Shown: positions 48,662 through 58,080, counted from the first letter of the stretch. The stretch: 64,000 nucleotides of DNA from Kitasatospora acidiphila (GCF_006636205.1 NZ_VIGB01000003.1:4516501-4580500), one strand, 5' to 3'. Numbers and translations: made by a program. Notes: generated from the sequence alone by a model not told the origin.

Positions 48662-49807
48662 GTGACCGTCAAAAGCACGTCGAGGGCGCGCAAGAAGGCC
48701 GCCCCCGGCGTCCCCGACAGTGCCCGTACCGGGCAGGACGCCCCCGCTGAGCTCATCCAGCTGCTGACGCCCGAGGGCGACCGGGTGGAGAACCCCGAGT
48801 TCCCGCTCACCGTCAGCCCGGAGGAGTTGCGCGCCCTCTACCGGGACCTGGTCCTGGTGCGCCGGTTCGACGGCGAGGCCACCGCGCTGCAGCGCCAGGG
48901 CGAACTGGGCCTGTGGGCCTCGCTGCTCGGCCAGGAGGCGGCCCAGGTCGGCAGCGGCCGCGCGATGCGCGAGGGCGACTACGCCTTCCCCACCTACCGT
49001 GAGCACGGCGTCGCCTGGTGCCGCGGGGTGGACCCGCTCAACCTGCTCGGGATGTTCCGCGGCGTGAACCACGGCGGTTGGGACCCGAACGAGAAGAACT
49101 TCCACCTCTACACCATCGTGATCGGCTCCCAGACGCTGCACGCGACGGGCTACGCGATGGGCATCACCAAGGACGGCGCTGAGGACGCGGTGATCGCCTA
49201 CTTCGGCGACGGCGCCTCCAGCCAGGGCGACGTCAACGAGGCCTTCACCTTCGCCTCGGTGTACAACGCGCCGGTGGTGTTCTTCTGCCAGAACAACCAG
49301 TGGGCGATCTCCGAGCCGACCATCAACCAGACCAAGATCCCGCTGTACCGCCGGGCCTCCGGCTTCGGCTTCCCGGGCGTGCGGGTGGACGGCAACGACG
49401 TGCTGGCCTGCCTCGCGGTCACCCGCTGGGCGCTGGACCGGGCCCGCAACGGCGGCGGCCCGGTGCTGATCGAGGCGTTCACCTACCGGATGGGCGCGCA
49501 CACCACCTCGGACGACCCGACCCGCTACCGCTCCAGCGAGGAGACCGAGGCCTGGAAGGCCAAGGACCCGATCGCGCGCCTGCGCGCCCACCTGGAGAAG
49601 GAGGGCCTGGCGGACGAGGAGTTCTTCGCGGCGGTCGACGCCGAGAGCGAGGCGCTGGGCCTGCGGGTCCGCGAGGGCGTCCGCTCGATGCCGGACCCGG
49701 ACCCGACCCTGATCTTCGACCACGTGTACGCCGAGCCGCACGCCCTGGTCGCCGAGGAACGGGCCGAATACGTGGCCTACGCGCAGTCGTTCGAGGGTGG
49801 GGAGTAA
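48662..49807 (+). CDS. bkdA: Branched-chain 2-oxoacid dehydrogenase E1 alpha
   Basis: A 381-residue thiamine-diphosphate-dependent subunit. The ThDP motif runs from YFGDGASSQGDVNEAF to FFCQNNQWAIS (about 180-215), and the family region PTYREHGVAW is present. With E1 beta and E2 it oxidises branched-chain 2-oxoacids to acyl-CoA, the starters for branched fatty acids and some polyketides; a pyruvate role cannot be fully excluded. GTG 48662 has GAGGAG five bases upstream; GTG 48656 overlaps that site. First gene of a three-gene operon. Confidence 0.95.
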   Translation: MTVKSTSRARKKAAPGVPDSARTGQDAPAELIQLLTPEGDRVENPEFPLTVSPEELRALYRDLVLVRRFDGEATALQRQGELGLWASLLGQEAAQVGSGRAMREGDYAFPTYREHGVAWCRGVDPLNLLGMFRGVNHGGWDPNEKNFHLYTIVIGSQTLHATGYAMGITKDGAEDAVIAYFGDGASSQGDVNEAFTFASVYNAPVVFFCQNNQWAISEPTINQTKIPLYRRASGFGFPGVRVDGNDVLACLAVTRWALDRARNGGGPVLIEAFTYRMGAHTTSDDPTRYRSSEETEAWKAKDPIARLRAHLEKEGLADEEFFAAVDAESEALGLRVREGVRSMPDPDPTLIFDHVYAEPHALVAEERAEYVAYAQSFEGGE

Positions 49808-49815
49808 GTCCGAAC

Positions 49816-50787
49816 ATGTCCAAGCTCACCATGTCGAAGGCCATCAACGAGGGCCTGCGCAAATGCCTGGAGACCGACCCCAAGACCGTGATCATGGGTG
49901 AGGACGTCGGCAAGCTGGGCGGTGTCTTCCGAGTCACCGACGGCCTGCAGAAGGACTTCGGCGAGGACCGGGTGATCGACACCCCGCTCGCCGAGTCCGG
50001 GATCATGGGCACCGCGATCGGTCTGGCCCTGCGCGGCTACCGGCCGATCGTGGAGATCCAGTTCGACGGCTTCGTCTACCCGGCCTTCGACCAGATCGTC
50101 ACCCAGCTGGCCAAGATGCACGCCCGCGCGCTCGGGCACGTCAAGATGCCGGTCACCGTCCGGATCCCGTACGCGGGCGGCATCGGTGCCGTCGAGCACC
50201 ACAGCGAGTCGCACGAGGCCTACTTCGCGCACACCGCCGGTCTGCGGGTGGTCACCCCGTCCAACCCGGACGACGCGTACTGGATGCTGCGGCAGTCGGT
50301 GGAGTCCGACGACCCGGTCATCTTCCTGGAGCCCAAGGCCCGCTACTGGGACAAGGCGGAGATCAGCGCGGCCCCCGCGCTCGACCTGCACACCGCCAAG
50401 GTGGTCCGCCCCGGCACCGACCTGACCCTGCTGGCCTACGGGCCGATGGTGAAGACCTGCCTGGAGGTCGCCGCGGTCGCCGAGCAGGACGGGCACCGCA
50501 TCGAGGTGGTCGACCTGCGCTCGCTCTCCCCGGTGGACTTCGCCACCCTGGCGGAGTCGGTCAAGCGCACCGGCCGGGCCGTGGTGGTCCACGAGGCACC
50601 GGTCTTCATGGGCATGGGCGCCGAGCTGGCCGCCCGGCTCACCGAGCAGTGCTTCTACCACCTGGAGGCGCCGATCCTGCGGGTCGGCGGCTACTTCGCG
50701 CCGTACCCGCCGTCCCGCGTCGAGGAGCAGTTCCTGCCCGACCTGGACCGGGTGCTGGACGCCGTCGACCGCGCGCTGGCGTTCTGA
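49816..50787 (+). CDS. bkdB: Branched-chain 2-oxoacid dehydrogenase E1 beta
   Basis: A 323-residue transketolase-like subunit completing the E1 active site. It begins MSKLTMSKAINEGLRKCLE, contains IMGEDVGKLGGVFRVTDGL and RIPYAGGIGAVEHHSESHEA (family H-H loop), and ends with YPPSRVEEQFLPDLDRVLDAV. ATG 49816 lies 8 bases after the bkdA stop, with GGGGAG at the end of bkdA as ribosome site. Confidence 0.96.
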   Translation: MSKLTMSKAINEGLRKCLETDPKTVIMGEDVGKLGGVFRVTDGLQKDFGEDRVIDTPLAESGIMGTAIGLALRGYRPIVEIQFDGFVYPAFDQIVTQLAKMHARALGHVKMPVTVRIPYAGGIGAVEHHSESHEAYFAHTAGLRVVTPSNPDDAYWMLRQSVESDDPVIFLEPKARYWDKAEISAAPALDLHTAKVVRPGTDLTLLAYGPMVKTCLEVAAVAEQDGHRIEVVDLRSLSPVDFATLAESVKRTGRAVVVHEAPVFMGMGAELAARLTEQCFYHLEAPILRVGGYFAPYPPSRVEEQFLPDLDRVLDAVDRALAF

Positions 50788-50802
50788 GAAGGGAGTGGGT
50801 TC

Positions 50803-52227
50803 ATGACCACCGAAGTTCGCTCACTCCGTGAGTTCAAGATGCCCGACGTCGGCGAGGGGCTGACCGAGGCCGAGATCCTCAAGTGGTACGTCCAGCCGGG
50901 TGACACCGTGACGGACGGGCAGATCGTCTGCGAGGTGGAGACCGCCAAGGCCGCCGTCGAGCTGCCCATCCCGTTCAACGGGACGGTCGAGGCCCTGCAC
51001 TTCCCCGAGGGCACCACGGTCGACGTGGGCACCGCGATCATCGCGGTCGCGGTGGCCGGCGGCGCGCCCGACCAGGCTCCGGTCGCTGCGGCTCCGGCCG
51101 CTGCGCCGGCCGAGGCCGAGGAGGCCGAGCCGGAGCGCCGCGAGGTGCTGGTCGGCTACGGCCCGCGCACCGGTGCGGTGCAGCGCCGGGCCCGGCGCAC
51201 CGCGGCGGCGCCCGCCGCTGCCGCTCCGGTCGCCGCCGCCCCGGCTCCCGTTGCCGCGCCGGCCCCGGCCGCCGCACCCGCTCCGGTCGCCGCGGCCCAG
51301 GTCACCGAGCGCCCGCTGGCCAAGCCACCGGTGCGCAAGCTGGCCAAGGACCTCGGCGTCGACCTGCACACCGTGGTGCCGACCGGCAAGGACGGCATCA
51401 TCACCCGCGAGGACGTGCACGCGGCCGCCGCCCCGGCACCGCAGCCGGCCGCGCCGGTGGTCGAGGCGCCCGTCGCCGAGGCCGCACCGGTGGTCGAGGC
51501 GCCGGCCGCTCCGCTGGCCACCGGCCTGGACGTGCGCGTCCCGATCAAGGGCGTGCGCAAGGCCACCGCGCAGGCGATGGTCTCCTCCGCCTTCACCGCA
51601 CCGCACGTGACCGAGTTCGTGCAGGTCGACGTGACCCGCACGATGAAGCTGGTGCGCGAGCTCAAGGAGAGCGGCGAGCTGGGCGCCGGCGTGCGGGTCT
51701 CCCCGCTGCTGCTGGTCGCCCGGGCGCTGATCACCGCGGTCAAGCGCTATCCGGAGATCAACGCCGCCTGGGACGAGGCCAACCAGGAGATCGTGGTCAA
51801 GGGCCAGGTGAACCTGGGCATCGCGGCGGCCACCCCGCGCGGCCTGATCGTGCCGAACATCAAGAACGCCGGTGCGCTCACGCTGCCCGCCTTGGGCGCC
51901 GAGCTGGGCGCGCTCATCGAGACCGCCCGGCAGGGCAAGACCTCGCCGGCCGCGATGACCGGCGGCACCATCACCATCACCAACGTCGGCGTCTTCGGCG
52001 TCGACACCGGCACCCCGATCCTCAACCCGGGCGAGGCGGCCATCCTCGCCTTCGGCGCGGTGCGGGAGCTGCCCTGGGTGCACAAGGGCCGGGTGGTGCC
52101 CCGCCAGGTGACCACGCTGGCGCTCTCCTTCGACCACCGCCTGGTCGACGGCGAGTTGGGCTCCAAGGTGCTGGCCGACGTGGCCGCCATCCTGGAGAAG
52201 CCCAAGCGGCTGATCACCTGGAGCTGA
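50803..52227 (+). CDS. bkdC: Branched-chain 2-oxoacid dehydrogenase E2 (dihydrolipoyl acyltransferase)
   Basis: A 474-residue core subunit. One lipoyl domain (1-85) with lipoyl-lysine K49 (EVETAKAAVEL), an Ala/Pro linker, the E1/E3-binding domain (about 165-205: PPVRKLAKDLGVDLHTVVPT) and the catalytic domain (about 240-474) with H445xxxD449G (FDHRLVDGE). It transfers the acyl group to CoA. It follows bkdB by 15 bases with AAGGGAG as ribosome site; the E3 subunit is not in this cluster. A strong terminator follows. Confidence 0.96.
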   Translation: MTTEVRSLREFKMPDVGEGLTEAEILKWYVQPGDTVTDGQIVCEVETAKAAVELPIPFNGTVEALHFPEGTTVDVGTAIIAVAVAGGAPDQAPVAAAPAAAPAEAEEAEPERREVLVGYGPRTGAVQRRARRTAAAPAAAAPVAAAPAPVAAPAPAAAPAPVAAAQVTERPLAKPPVRKLAKDLGVDLHTVVPTGKDGIITREDVHAAAAPAPQPAAPVVEAPVAEAAPVVEAPAAPLATGLDVRVPIKGVRKATAQAMVSSAFTAPHVTEFVQVDVTRTMKLVRELKESGELGAGVRVSPLLLVARALITAVKRYPEINAAWDEANQEIVVKGQVNLGIAAATPRGLIVPNIKNAGALTLPALGAELGALIETARQGKTSPAAMTGGTITITNVGVFGVDTGTPILNPGEAAILAFGAVRELPWVHKGRVVPRQVTTLALSFDHRLVDGELGSKVLADVAAILEKPKRLITWS

Positions 52228-52245
52228 CGGACCGTCAGAACCACT

Positions 52246-52290
52246 CGAGGGCCCCGCATCCGGTGAGACGAACCGGATGCGGGGCCCTCG
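52246..52290 (+). terminator. Terminator of the bkd operon
   Basis: A perfect 19-bp stem (52246-52264 with 52272-52290) and a seven-base loop, 19 bases after bkdC. No U tract. Confidence 0.88.
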
Positions 52291-52362
52291 GGCGTTCGGC
52301 GGCCGACCGAGGCCGACCGGGCGCTGGCGTTCTCTGCGCCGGCCGACCGAGCGGCGGCCGGG

Positions 52363-53304
52363 TCAGCGGCGGGCGGCGCGGCGGCGGGCGAAGGCCAGCG
52401 CGGCGGCGCCGGAGGCCAGCAGGGCGCTGCCGGCGGCGACCAGGGTCCAGGAGGTGTCCCCGCCGCCGGTGTAGGCCAGCCGCTCGGTGCCGGGGGTGGT
52501 GGCGGTGCCGCTCGGCTCGGCGGTGGGCGCGGAGCTCGGGGCCGCCGAGGTGGCGGCCACGGGTGCCGCCGTCGGGGTGGCGGACTCGGTGGGCTTGGCG
52601 GTCGGCTTGCCGCTGGGCTTGGTGGTCGGCTTGCCGGTTCCGGTGCCGCTGCCGGGCGCCGGGCTCGGGTCGGTCGCGTCCGGGTGCTCGACCTGGAGGG
52701 TGGCCAGGTCGCTGCTGCCCCCGGTGGTCGTGTGGTCGGCCAACCCGTCGGTCACCACCACCAGCTGGGACAGCGACGCGGAGCTGTTCGGCGAGAGCTT
52801 GACCAGGAACCGGTACAGCGCGGCCCCGTTGTTGTCGATGTGCTGCCCCAGGGACGAGGTGTCGATCTCCACCTCCCCCAGCGAGGCGCAGCCGGGGAGC
52901 AGCGGCAGGCTTCGCCGGCTGTCGTCCCCCTGCCACGCCTGCACCTGGATGTCCTTGCCGCGCAGCAAGTCGTGCTTCGGGTCGGCGAAGCCGAGGGTCG
53001 GGCGGGCGTTGTCATAGCCGTGGCCGGTCTGGTTGCGCAGCTCGATGGCGATCTCGTGCCACTTGCCGTCGGCGCTGATGCTGCTCGGCATGTTGCGCAG
53101 GAACTTGCTGGCGGGGTTGACGCCGGGGGTGCTCCACGGCACGTCCTTGGCGCCGTCCAGACGTGGGTCCCCGCACGCCCACGCCGGCGTGCCGCCGCTG
53201 AGCACGGGCAGCGCAACGCCCAGGACGACCGTTGCGGCGGCGGTGGCCAGCGTGCGGCGGGCGGGGATGTTCTTCGCAAAACCGGAGATTACGGGCATGC
53301 GCAT
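52363..53304 (-). CDS. Sortase-anchored surface protein (LAYTG)
   Basis: A 313-residue exported protein. After a basic start (MRMPVISGFAKNIPARRTL) a hydrophobic signal core ends at AWACGDP, near residue 43. A mature domain (about 45-205) has an even spread of strands; then come a Thr/Lys/Pro-rich stalk (about 210-270), the class E sorting signal L276-AYTG, a membrane helix and an RRRAARR tail. ATG 53304 has AAGGAG six bases upstream. It is divergent from the M64 peptidase gene with a 284-base gap, and is the second LAXTG protein in the window. Confidence 0.88.
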   Translation of the reverse strand: MRMPVISGFAKNIPARRTLATAAATVVLGVALPVLSGGTPAWACGDPRLDGAKDVPWSTPGVNPASKFLRNMPSSISADGKWHEIAIELRNQTGHGYDNARPTLGFADPKHDLLRGKDIQVQAWQGDDSRRSLPLLPGCASLGEVEIDTSSLGQHIDNNGAALYRFLVKLSPNSSASLSQLVVVTDGLADHTTTGGSSDLATLQVEHPDATDPSPAPGSGTGTGKPTTKPSGKPTAKPTESATPTAAPVAATSAAPSSAPTAEPSGTATTPGTERLAYTGGGDTSWTLVAAGSALLASGAAALAFARRRAARR

Positions 53305-53440
53305 GGCGCGCTCCTTCAAGGGCCTGGTGCCGGTGGTGAGTTGGGTGAAGACGCCCGGCGCTGGTCCCCCCGGTCTCGCCGGTCCCGCTCTCCGTGCCTT
53401 CACTCTCATGGACGCGCATCACCGGCGGAGGTTGCAGGTG

Positions 53441-53515
53441 GCTCGAAAAAGCTTTTCGAGCACTTCGGCCGTGGGCCAGGTGGGTGAGATATGTACCGAA
53501 AAATCTGATTATCAG
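53441..53515. promoter_or_regulatory. Two AT-rich inverted repeats in the surface-protein/M64 gap
   Basis: GCTCGAAAA-AGC-TTTTCGAGC (53441-53461) and CTGATTATCAG (53505-53515) stand out as AT-rich dyads in GC-rich DNA, in the 284-base divergent gap 53305-53588. They are candidate operators; the remaining gap has no visible gene. Confidence 0.45.
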
Positions 53516-53588
53516 TACTGGCCGGGTACTCCTGAGCAATCCCCCACCCGAGCGCCCGCCGGGTGACCGGAGCACCGAGGACGATCCG

Positions 53589-54821
53589 ATGACGTCTGGG
53601 AGTCCTGGCCGCCTCGTCCGGAGCCTGGCCGCGCTGGTCCTGCTCGCCACCGCCGTGGCGCCCGCCCTGGCCGGGCTCGCCGATCCGGCGTCACTCGACT
53701 CCCTCGGCCTGCTCCCCGGCCGCGCCGTCCCGCCGCCCGGTAGCGCCGCGCAGTCGGCCCGGCTGCACGGACTGGGCGCGGCCCCGACGGTGGACATCCG
53801 GCGCACCGGCGACCCGGCCAACCGGATCACCCTGGTGCTGCTCGGCGACGGCTACACCGAGGCCCAGCAGGGGCTGTTCCAGCAGCAGGCGGACCAGACC
53901 TGGCGCGCCGTGATGGCGATCGAGCCGTTCCACAGCTACCAGGGCTTCTTCAACATACGGCGGGTCGACCTGGTCTCCGACACCTCCGGGATCGCCGAGT
54001 CGGACACCCGCGGACAACGCCCGGGCACCCCGCTGGGGATGCACTTCTGGTGTGACGGCACCGCCCGGCTGCTGTGCGCCGACGAGTCCGCCACCGCCCG
54101 CTACGCCGGCACCGGCGGCGGCCCGCAGTACCTGATCGCGCTGGCCAACTCCACCGAGTACGGCGGGGCCGGCGGCACCGGGGTGACCACGCTGGCCGGC
54201 GGCAGCCTCGACGCGGGCCGGATCATCCAGCACGAGATCGGCCACACCGTCGGCGAACTCGGCGACGAGTACGACAGCGCGCCGGGCGACACCGACTACC
54301 CCAACCTCTCCGACCGCGGCGCCGACGCGATGCGCCACGACCACACCAAGTGGTGGCGCTGGCTGGGCGCCGAATCCCCGGACGGCGGTGGCGTGGTGGA
54401 CGCCTACCGCAGCGTCAACGGCACCTACCGGCCGACTTCCGACTCGGTGATGCGCACCCTGGGCGGCAGCTACAACCTGCCCTCCCGGGAGGCGATCATC
54501 GAGCAGATCTACCGCCGGGTCTCCCCGCTGGACGGCGCCGATCCGGTGCCGGGGCAGCTCAGCGGGCACCCGCGGTTGACGGTCCATCCGCTCGAACTGA
54601 CCGGCGGCCGCCACCTGGAGGTGGAGTGGCGGGTGGACGGGCACACCGTCTCCTCCCCGGCGCCGGACCACACCTGGTTCGAGCCCGCCGTGCTGGGCCT
54701 GCAGCCCGGCCAGCGGTCCACCGTGACCGCGACCGTGCGGGACACCACGGACTGGGTGCGCGACGAGGCGTTCCGCGCCCGGCACATGACCCGGACGGCG
54801 ACCTGGGTGCTGACCGGCTGA
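53589..54821 (+). CDS. Secreted M64-family metallopeptidase
   Basis: A 410-residue exported zinc peptidase of the IgA-peptidase M64 type. A signal peptide (about 1-29, cleaved near ALAGLADP) precedes VLLGDGYTEAQQGLF (about 84-98), typical of M64, and the zinc site H215-E216-IG-H219-TVGELGDEYD. The C-terminal ~80 residues look like an Ig-like beta domain. It probably degrades external protein. CGAGGA lies nine bases before ATG 53589. Confidence 0.92.
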   Translation: MTSGSPGRLVRSLAALVLLATAVAPALAGLADPASLDSLGLLPGRAVPPPGSAAQSARLHGLGAAPTVDIRRTGDPANRITLVLLGDGYTEAQQGLFQQQADQTWRAVMAIEPFHSYQGFFNIRRVDLVSDTSGIAESDTRGQRPGTPLGMHFWCDGTARLLCADESATARYAGTGGGPQYLIALANSTEYGGAGGTGVTTLAGGSLDAGRIIQHEIGHTVGELGDEYDSAPGDTDYPNLSDRGADAMRHDHTKWWRWLGAESPDGGGVVDAYRSVNGTYRPTSDSVMRTLGGSYNLPSREAIIEQIYRRVSPLDGADPVPGQLSGHPRLTVHPLELTGGRHLEVEWRVDGHTVSSPAPDHTWFEPAVLGLQPGQRSTVTATVRDTTDWVRDEAFRARHMTRTATWVLTG

Positions 54822-54871
54822 GCCGGTGGGAATGGCGTGTACCCGACCTAAGCATCGAATGATGGGATGAC

Positions 54872-54877
54872 TAGTCT
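54872..54877 (+). promoter_or_regulatory. -10 element close to the second MFS gene start
   Basis: TAGTCT lies nine bases before ATG 54887, with no Shine-Dalgarno sequence, consistent with a leaderless message. Confidence 0.5.
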
Positions 54878-54886
54878 GGGCGCACT

Positions 54887-56212
54887 ATGCCCGTGGACCC
54901 CGTCGCCCGCCCCGCCGCTCGCACCGTCCCCGTCCCCTCCGCCGAACTGCCCGCGCCCGACGGTCCACCGGGCGGCCGAGCCGCCTGGCTCGCCTGGTCC
55001 GTCGCCGTCAGCGTCTACGTCCTGGCGGTGATCCACCGCACCAGCCTGGGCGTCGCCGGGCTGGACGCGGCCCACCGGTTCGGCATCGGCGCCTCGGCGC
55101 TCTCCGCCTTCTCCATCCTCCAGGTGCTGGTCTACGCGGCGATGCAGATCCCGGTCGGGCTGCTGGTCGACCGGTTCGGGCCGCGCCGGGTGCTGCTCGC
55201 CGGGGTGGTGCTGCTCAGCGCCGGGCAGCTGGCCTTCGCGCTCAGCAGCGCCTTCGGGCCCGCGCTGGCCTCCCGCGCGGTGATCGGCTGCGGCGACGCG
55301 ATGACCTTCATCAGCGTGCTGCGGGTCGCCGCGCGCTGGTTCCCGGCGGCGCAGAACCCGCTGGTCGCCCAGCTGACCGGGCTGGCCGGGATGGGCGGCA
55401 ACCTGGTCTCCACGGCGGTGCTGGCGCAGGCCCTGCACAGCCAGGGCTGGACCGCCACCTTCAGCGCCGTCGCGGTGCTCGGCGCCGGTGTGTTCGCCCT
55501 GGTCGTGCTGCTGCTCCGGGAGGCGCCAGTGGGCTCGGCAGCCCCCGGCGCCGTGCCCGCGCCCGCCGTCGACCGGCCCCCGCTGCTGACCCAGATCCGG
55601 CACTGCTGGCGGGAGCCGGGCACCCGGCTGGGCCTGTGGGTGCACTTCACCACCCAGTTCCCGGGCAACGCCTTCTCGCTGCTCTGGGGCCTGCCCTACC
55701 TGGTGGAGGGGCAGGGCATGAGCCGCGGCTCGGCGGCCGGGCTGCTCACCGTGCTGGTGGCCAGCACCATGGCCTTCGGCCTGCTCTTCGGCCGGCTGCT
55801 CTCCAGGTCGGCGGCGGCCCGGATGCCGATCACGCTCACCGTGATCGCCGCCACCGGGGTGTGCTGGGGCGCGGCGCTGGCCTGGCCGGGCGGGCACCCG
55901 CCGCTCTGGCTGATCGTGCTGCTCATCCTGGTGATGGGCAGCAACGGCCCGGCCTCGCTGGTCGGCCTCGACTACGCCCGCGCCTACAACCCGGGGCACC
56001 GGCTGGGCACCGCCTCCGGGATCGCCAACATGGGCGGGTTCCTGGCCACCATGGTGACCCTGCTCGGCGTCGGGGTGCTGCTCGACGCGGCGTCCGGGGG
56101 CGCCGGGACCTACTCGGCGGGCGCGTTCCGGCTGGCCTTCTGCTGGCTCTACGCGCCGCTGCTGCTGGGCACGGTGATGATCCTGCGGCTGCGCCGGGCG
56201 GTCGCCTCCTGA
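54887..56212 (+). CDS. MFS transporter
   Basis: A 441-residue permease with 12 predicted membrane helices. The N-terminal half has VYVLAVIHRTSLGVAGLDAA and the MFS loop motif LLVDRFGPRRVLLAG; the second half has AYNPGHRLGTASGIANMGGF. It resembles the nitrate/sugar-phosphate type of MFS (NarK/GlpT-like topology) but the substrate is unknown. The message is probably leaderless. Confidence 0.92.
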   Translation: MPVDPVARPAARTVPVPSAELPAPDGPPGGRAAWLAWSVAVSVYVLAVIHRTSLGVAGLDAAHRFGIGASALSAFSILQVLVYAAMQIPVGLLVDRFGPRRVLLAGVVLLSAGQLAFALSSAFGPALASRAVIGCGDAMTFISVLRVAARWFPAAQNPLVAQLTGLAGMGGNLVSTAVLAQALHSQGWTATFSAVAVLGAGVFALVVLLLREAPVGSAAPGAVPAPAVDRPPLLTQIRHCWREPGTRLGLWVHFTTQFPGNAFSLLWGLPYLVEGQGMSRGSAAGLLTVLVASTMAFGLLFGRLLSRSAAARMPITLTVIAATGVCWGAALAWPGGHPPLWLIVLLILVMGSNGPASLVGLDYARAYNPGHRLGTASGIANMGGFLATMVTLLGVGVLLDAASGGAGTYSAGAFRLAFCWLYAPLLLGTVMILRLRRAVAS

Positions 56213-56228
56213 CCACCCGGCGCACCGG

Positions 56229-57065
56229 TCACGGGGTCAGCGAGAAGCTCGCCAGGATCCGGTCGGCCAGCTCCCGGTCGCCGTCCACCGTGAGCGCGCC
56301 GGCCGGCAGGCCGTCGGCCCGCACCCGGCCGGTGGCCAGCCGCAGGTAGTCCTCCCAGCCGACCGTGAGCTGCACGTCGGGGCCCAGGCTGACCTGGGAG
56401 TCGATCGAGCCGCGCCCGGTGGCGTCGACCCGGACGGTGCGCAGGAACTCCAGCGGGCCGGTGACGTCGACCACCACGGTGCTGCCGGCCGGCGCGCCCG
56501 CCGCCTTGGCGACCACCTTGGGCAGCCCCGCCAGCAGCAGGTCCCGGGCGACCTGGGCGGCCGGGGAGTCCAGGTTGCCGGGCAGCTGCAGGGCGCGGCG
56601 CAGGTCCTGCTCGTGCACCCAGACGTCCAGCACCCGGCGGCGCAGCAGCTCCTGGTAGGGCAGGTCGTAGCTGAACGGCCCGGCCGGGAAGCCGACGGTG
56701 TCGTCCGGCCCGGTGGTGGCGTTGCGCAGCGCCCGGGACCGGCGGATGATCACGTACTCCAGCTCAGCCGTCATCTCCGGTGCGGTGTGGCAGCGGCGCT
56801 TGTCGACCGGGAGCTCCAGGTAGCGCTGCACGTCGTTCTTGACGTGGAACAGGTCGCGGGGGAGGGAGTGGATCGGCCGGGGATCGCCGAGCAGCTCGGA
56901 CTCGACGGCGATCACGTGCGAGACGACGTCGCGCACCGACCAGCCGGGGCACTCGGTGGGCCGGTTCCAGGAGTCGGCGGGCAGCAGGGCCAGTAGTTCC
57001 GATATGGATTCGATGGAATGCGTCCAGGCATCCGTGTAGGTCTGGACGACCTGATTGTCGGTCAC
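56229..57065 (-). CDS. Mycothiol-dependent maleylpyruvate isomerase-like (DinB-fold) protein
   Basis: A 278-residue protein. The N-terminal MDMPI/DinB four-helix bundle (about 8-150) has W and H metal-site residues (NRPTECPGWSVRDVVSHVIA); the C-terminal part (about 160-275) is an SCP2-like sterol-carrier fold. Members use mycothiol as cofactor in isomerisation or transfer reactions; substrate unknown. GTG 57065 has AAGGA upstream and fits the family start. Convergent with the MFS gene. Confidence 0.87.
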   Translation of the reverse strand: MTDNQVVQTYTDAWTHSIESISELLALLPADSWNRPTECPGWSVRDVVSHVIAVESELLGDPRPIHSLPRDLFHVKNDVQRYLELPVDKRRCHTAPEMTAELEYVIIRRSRALRNATTGPDDTVGFPAGPFSYDLPYQELLRRRVLDVWVHEQDLRRALQLPGNLDSPAAQVARDLLLAGLPKVVAKAAGAPAGSTVVVDVTGPLEFLRTVRVDATGRGSIDSQVSLGPDVQLTVGWEDYLRLATGRVRADGLPAGALTVDGDRELADRILASFSLTP

Positions 57066-57247
57066 AGTGTCCTTGTCTCTCCGGCTCCGGCCATCCCTCG
57101 ACTGCACCGCCCGCGCGTCCGGCCCCCGCGCCGGGCGGGTTTCGAAGCTTCCGGGCGCACGCGCTAACCGCACGTTACGCTGCCTGAGAGAGCAGGGCAG
57201 CGCTTTCGGGTGACGATCGTAGGTCTCATGACGTGGACGGTGGTAGT

Positions 57248-58051
57248 GTGCGCGCCTCATTGATCCAACTCGCGGTAGCCGACGACGAGCCGGCGGCCGA
57301 GCGGCGGGCCCGCGCGGCCGCCCTGGTGCGCGCCCAGCAGGGCGCCGATCTGGTGGTGCTGCCCGAGCTCTGGGCGCTCGGCGGGTTCGCCACTGACACC
57401 TGGTCAGCCGGTGCCGAGCCGCTCGACGGGCCGACCTCTGACGCGATGTCGGCGGCGGCCGCGGCGGCGGGCGTCTGGCTGCACGCCGGATCGATCGTGG
57501 AGCGCGATCCGGACGGCCCGATCTACAACACCTCGCTGGTCTTCTCGCCCAGCGGCGAGCTGGTGCACACCTACCGCAAGATCCACCGCTTCGGCTTCGA
57601 CAGCGGCGAGGCGGTGGCGATGGGCGCCGGGCAGGAGATCGTCACCGCCGCCACCGACTTCGGCACCCTGGGGCTCGCCACCTGCTACGACCTGCGGTTC
57701 CCCGAGCTGTTCCGGGCGCTGCTGGACGCCGGGGCCGAGCTGCTGGTGGTCCCCGCCGCCTGGCCGGCCCGGCGCCGCGACCACTGGAGCCTGCTGGCCA
57801 GGGCACGCGCGGTGGAGGAGCAGGCGTACGTGCTGGCCTGCAACACCGCGGGCACCCACGCCGGCGTCGAGCAGGCCGGCTACAGCGTGGTGGTGGACCC
57901 GTGGGGCCGGGTGCTGGCCGAGGCGGGGGCCGGCGAGGAGGTGCTGACCGTCGAGTTCGATCCGGCGGAGGTGGCCAGGACGCGCCAGGAGTTCCCGGTC
58001 CACCGCGACCGGCTGCTCGGCATCCCCGCGCCGGTGCAGCGGACCCCCTGA
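57248..58051 (+). CDS. Carbon-nitrogen hydrolase (nitrilase superfamily)
   Basis: A 267-residue amidase-type enzyme. The catalytic triad is E40 (VVLPELWAL), K111 (YRKIHRF) and C146 (ATCYDLRFPE). The FDSGEAVAMGAG segment resembles omega-amidase/NIT2-like enzymes that hydrolyse small dicarboxylic monoamides. The start is GTG 57248 (relatives start RASLIQ), but GTG 57233 is possible; the ribosome site is poor. The stop codon is in a 21-base tandem duplication. Confidence 0.92.
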   Translation: MRASLIQLAVADDEPAAERRARAAALVRAQQGADLVVLPELWALGGFATDTWSAGAEPLDGPTSDAMSAAAAAAGVWLHAGSIVERDPDGPIYNTSLVFSPSGELVHTYRKIHRFGFDSGEAVAMGAGQEIVTAATDFGTLGLATCYDLRFPELFRALLDAGAELLVVPAAWPARRRDHWSLLARARAVEEQAYVLACNTAGTHAGVEQAGYSVVVDPWGRVLAEAGAGEEVLTVEFDPAEVARTRQEFPVHRDRLLGIPAPVQRTP

Positions 58052-58080
58052 CGGTCGGGGCGGACCCCCTGACGGTCGGG
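58040..58080. repeat. Tandem duplication at the amidase 3' end
   Basis: CGGACCCCCTGACGGTCGGG occurs twice with a 21-base period; the first copy contains the stop codon (58049-58051). Confidence 0.9.
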
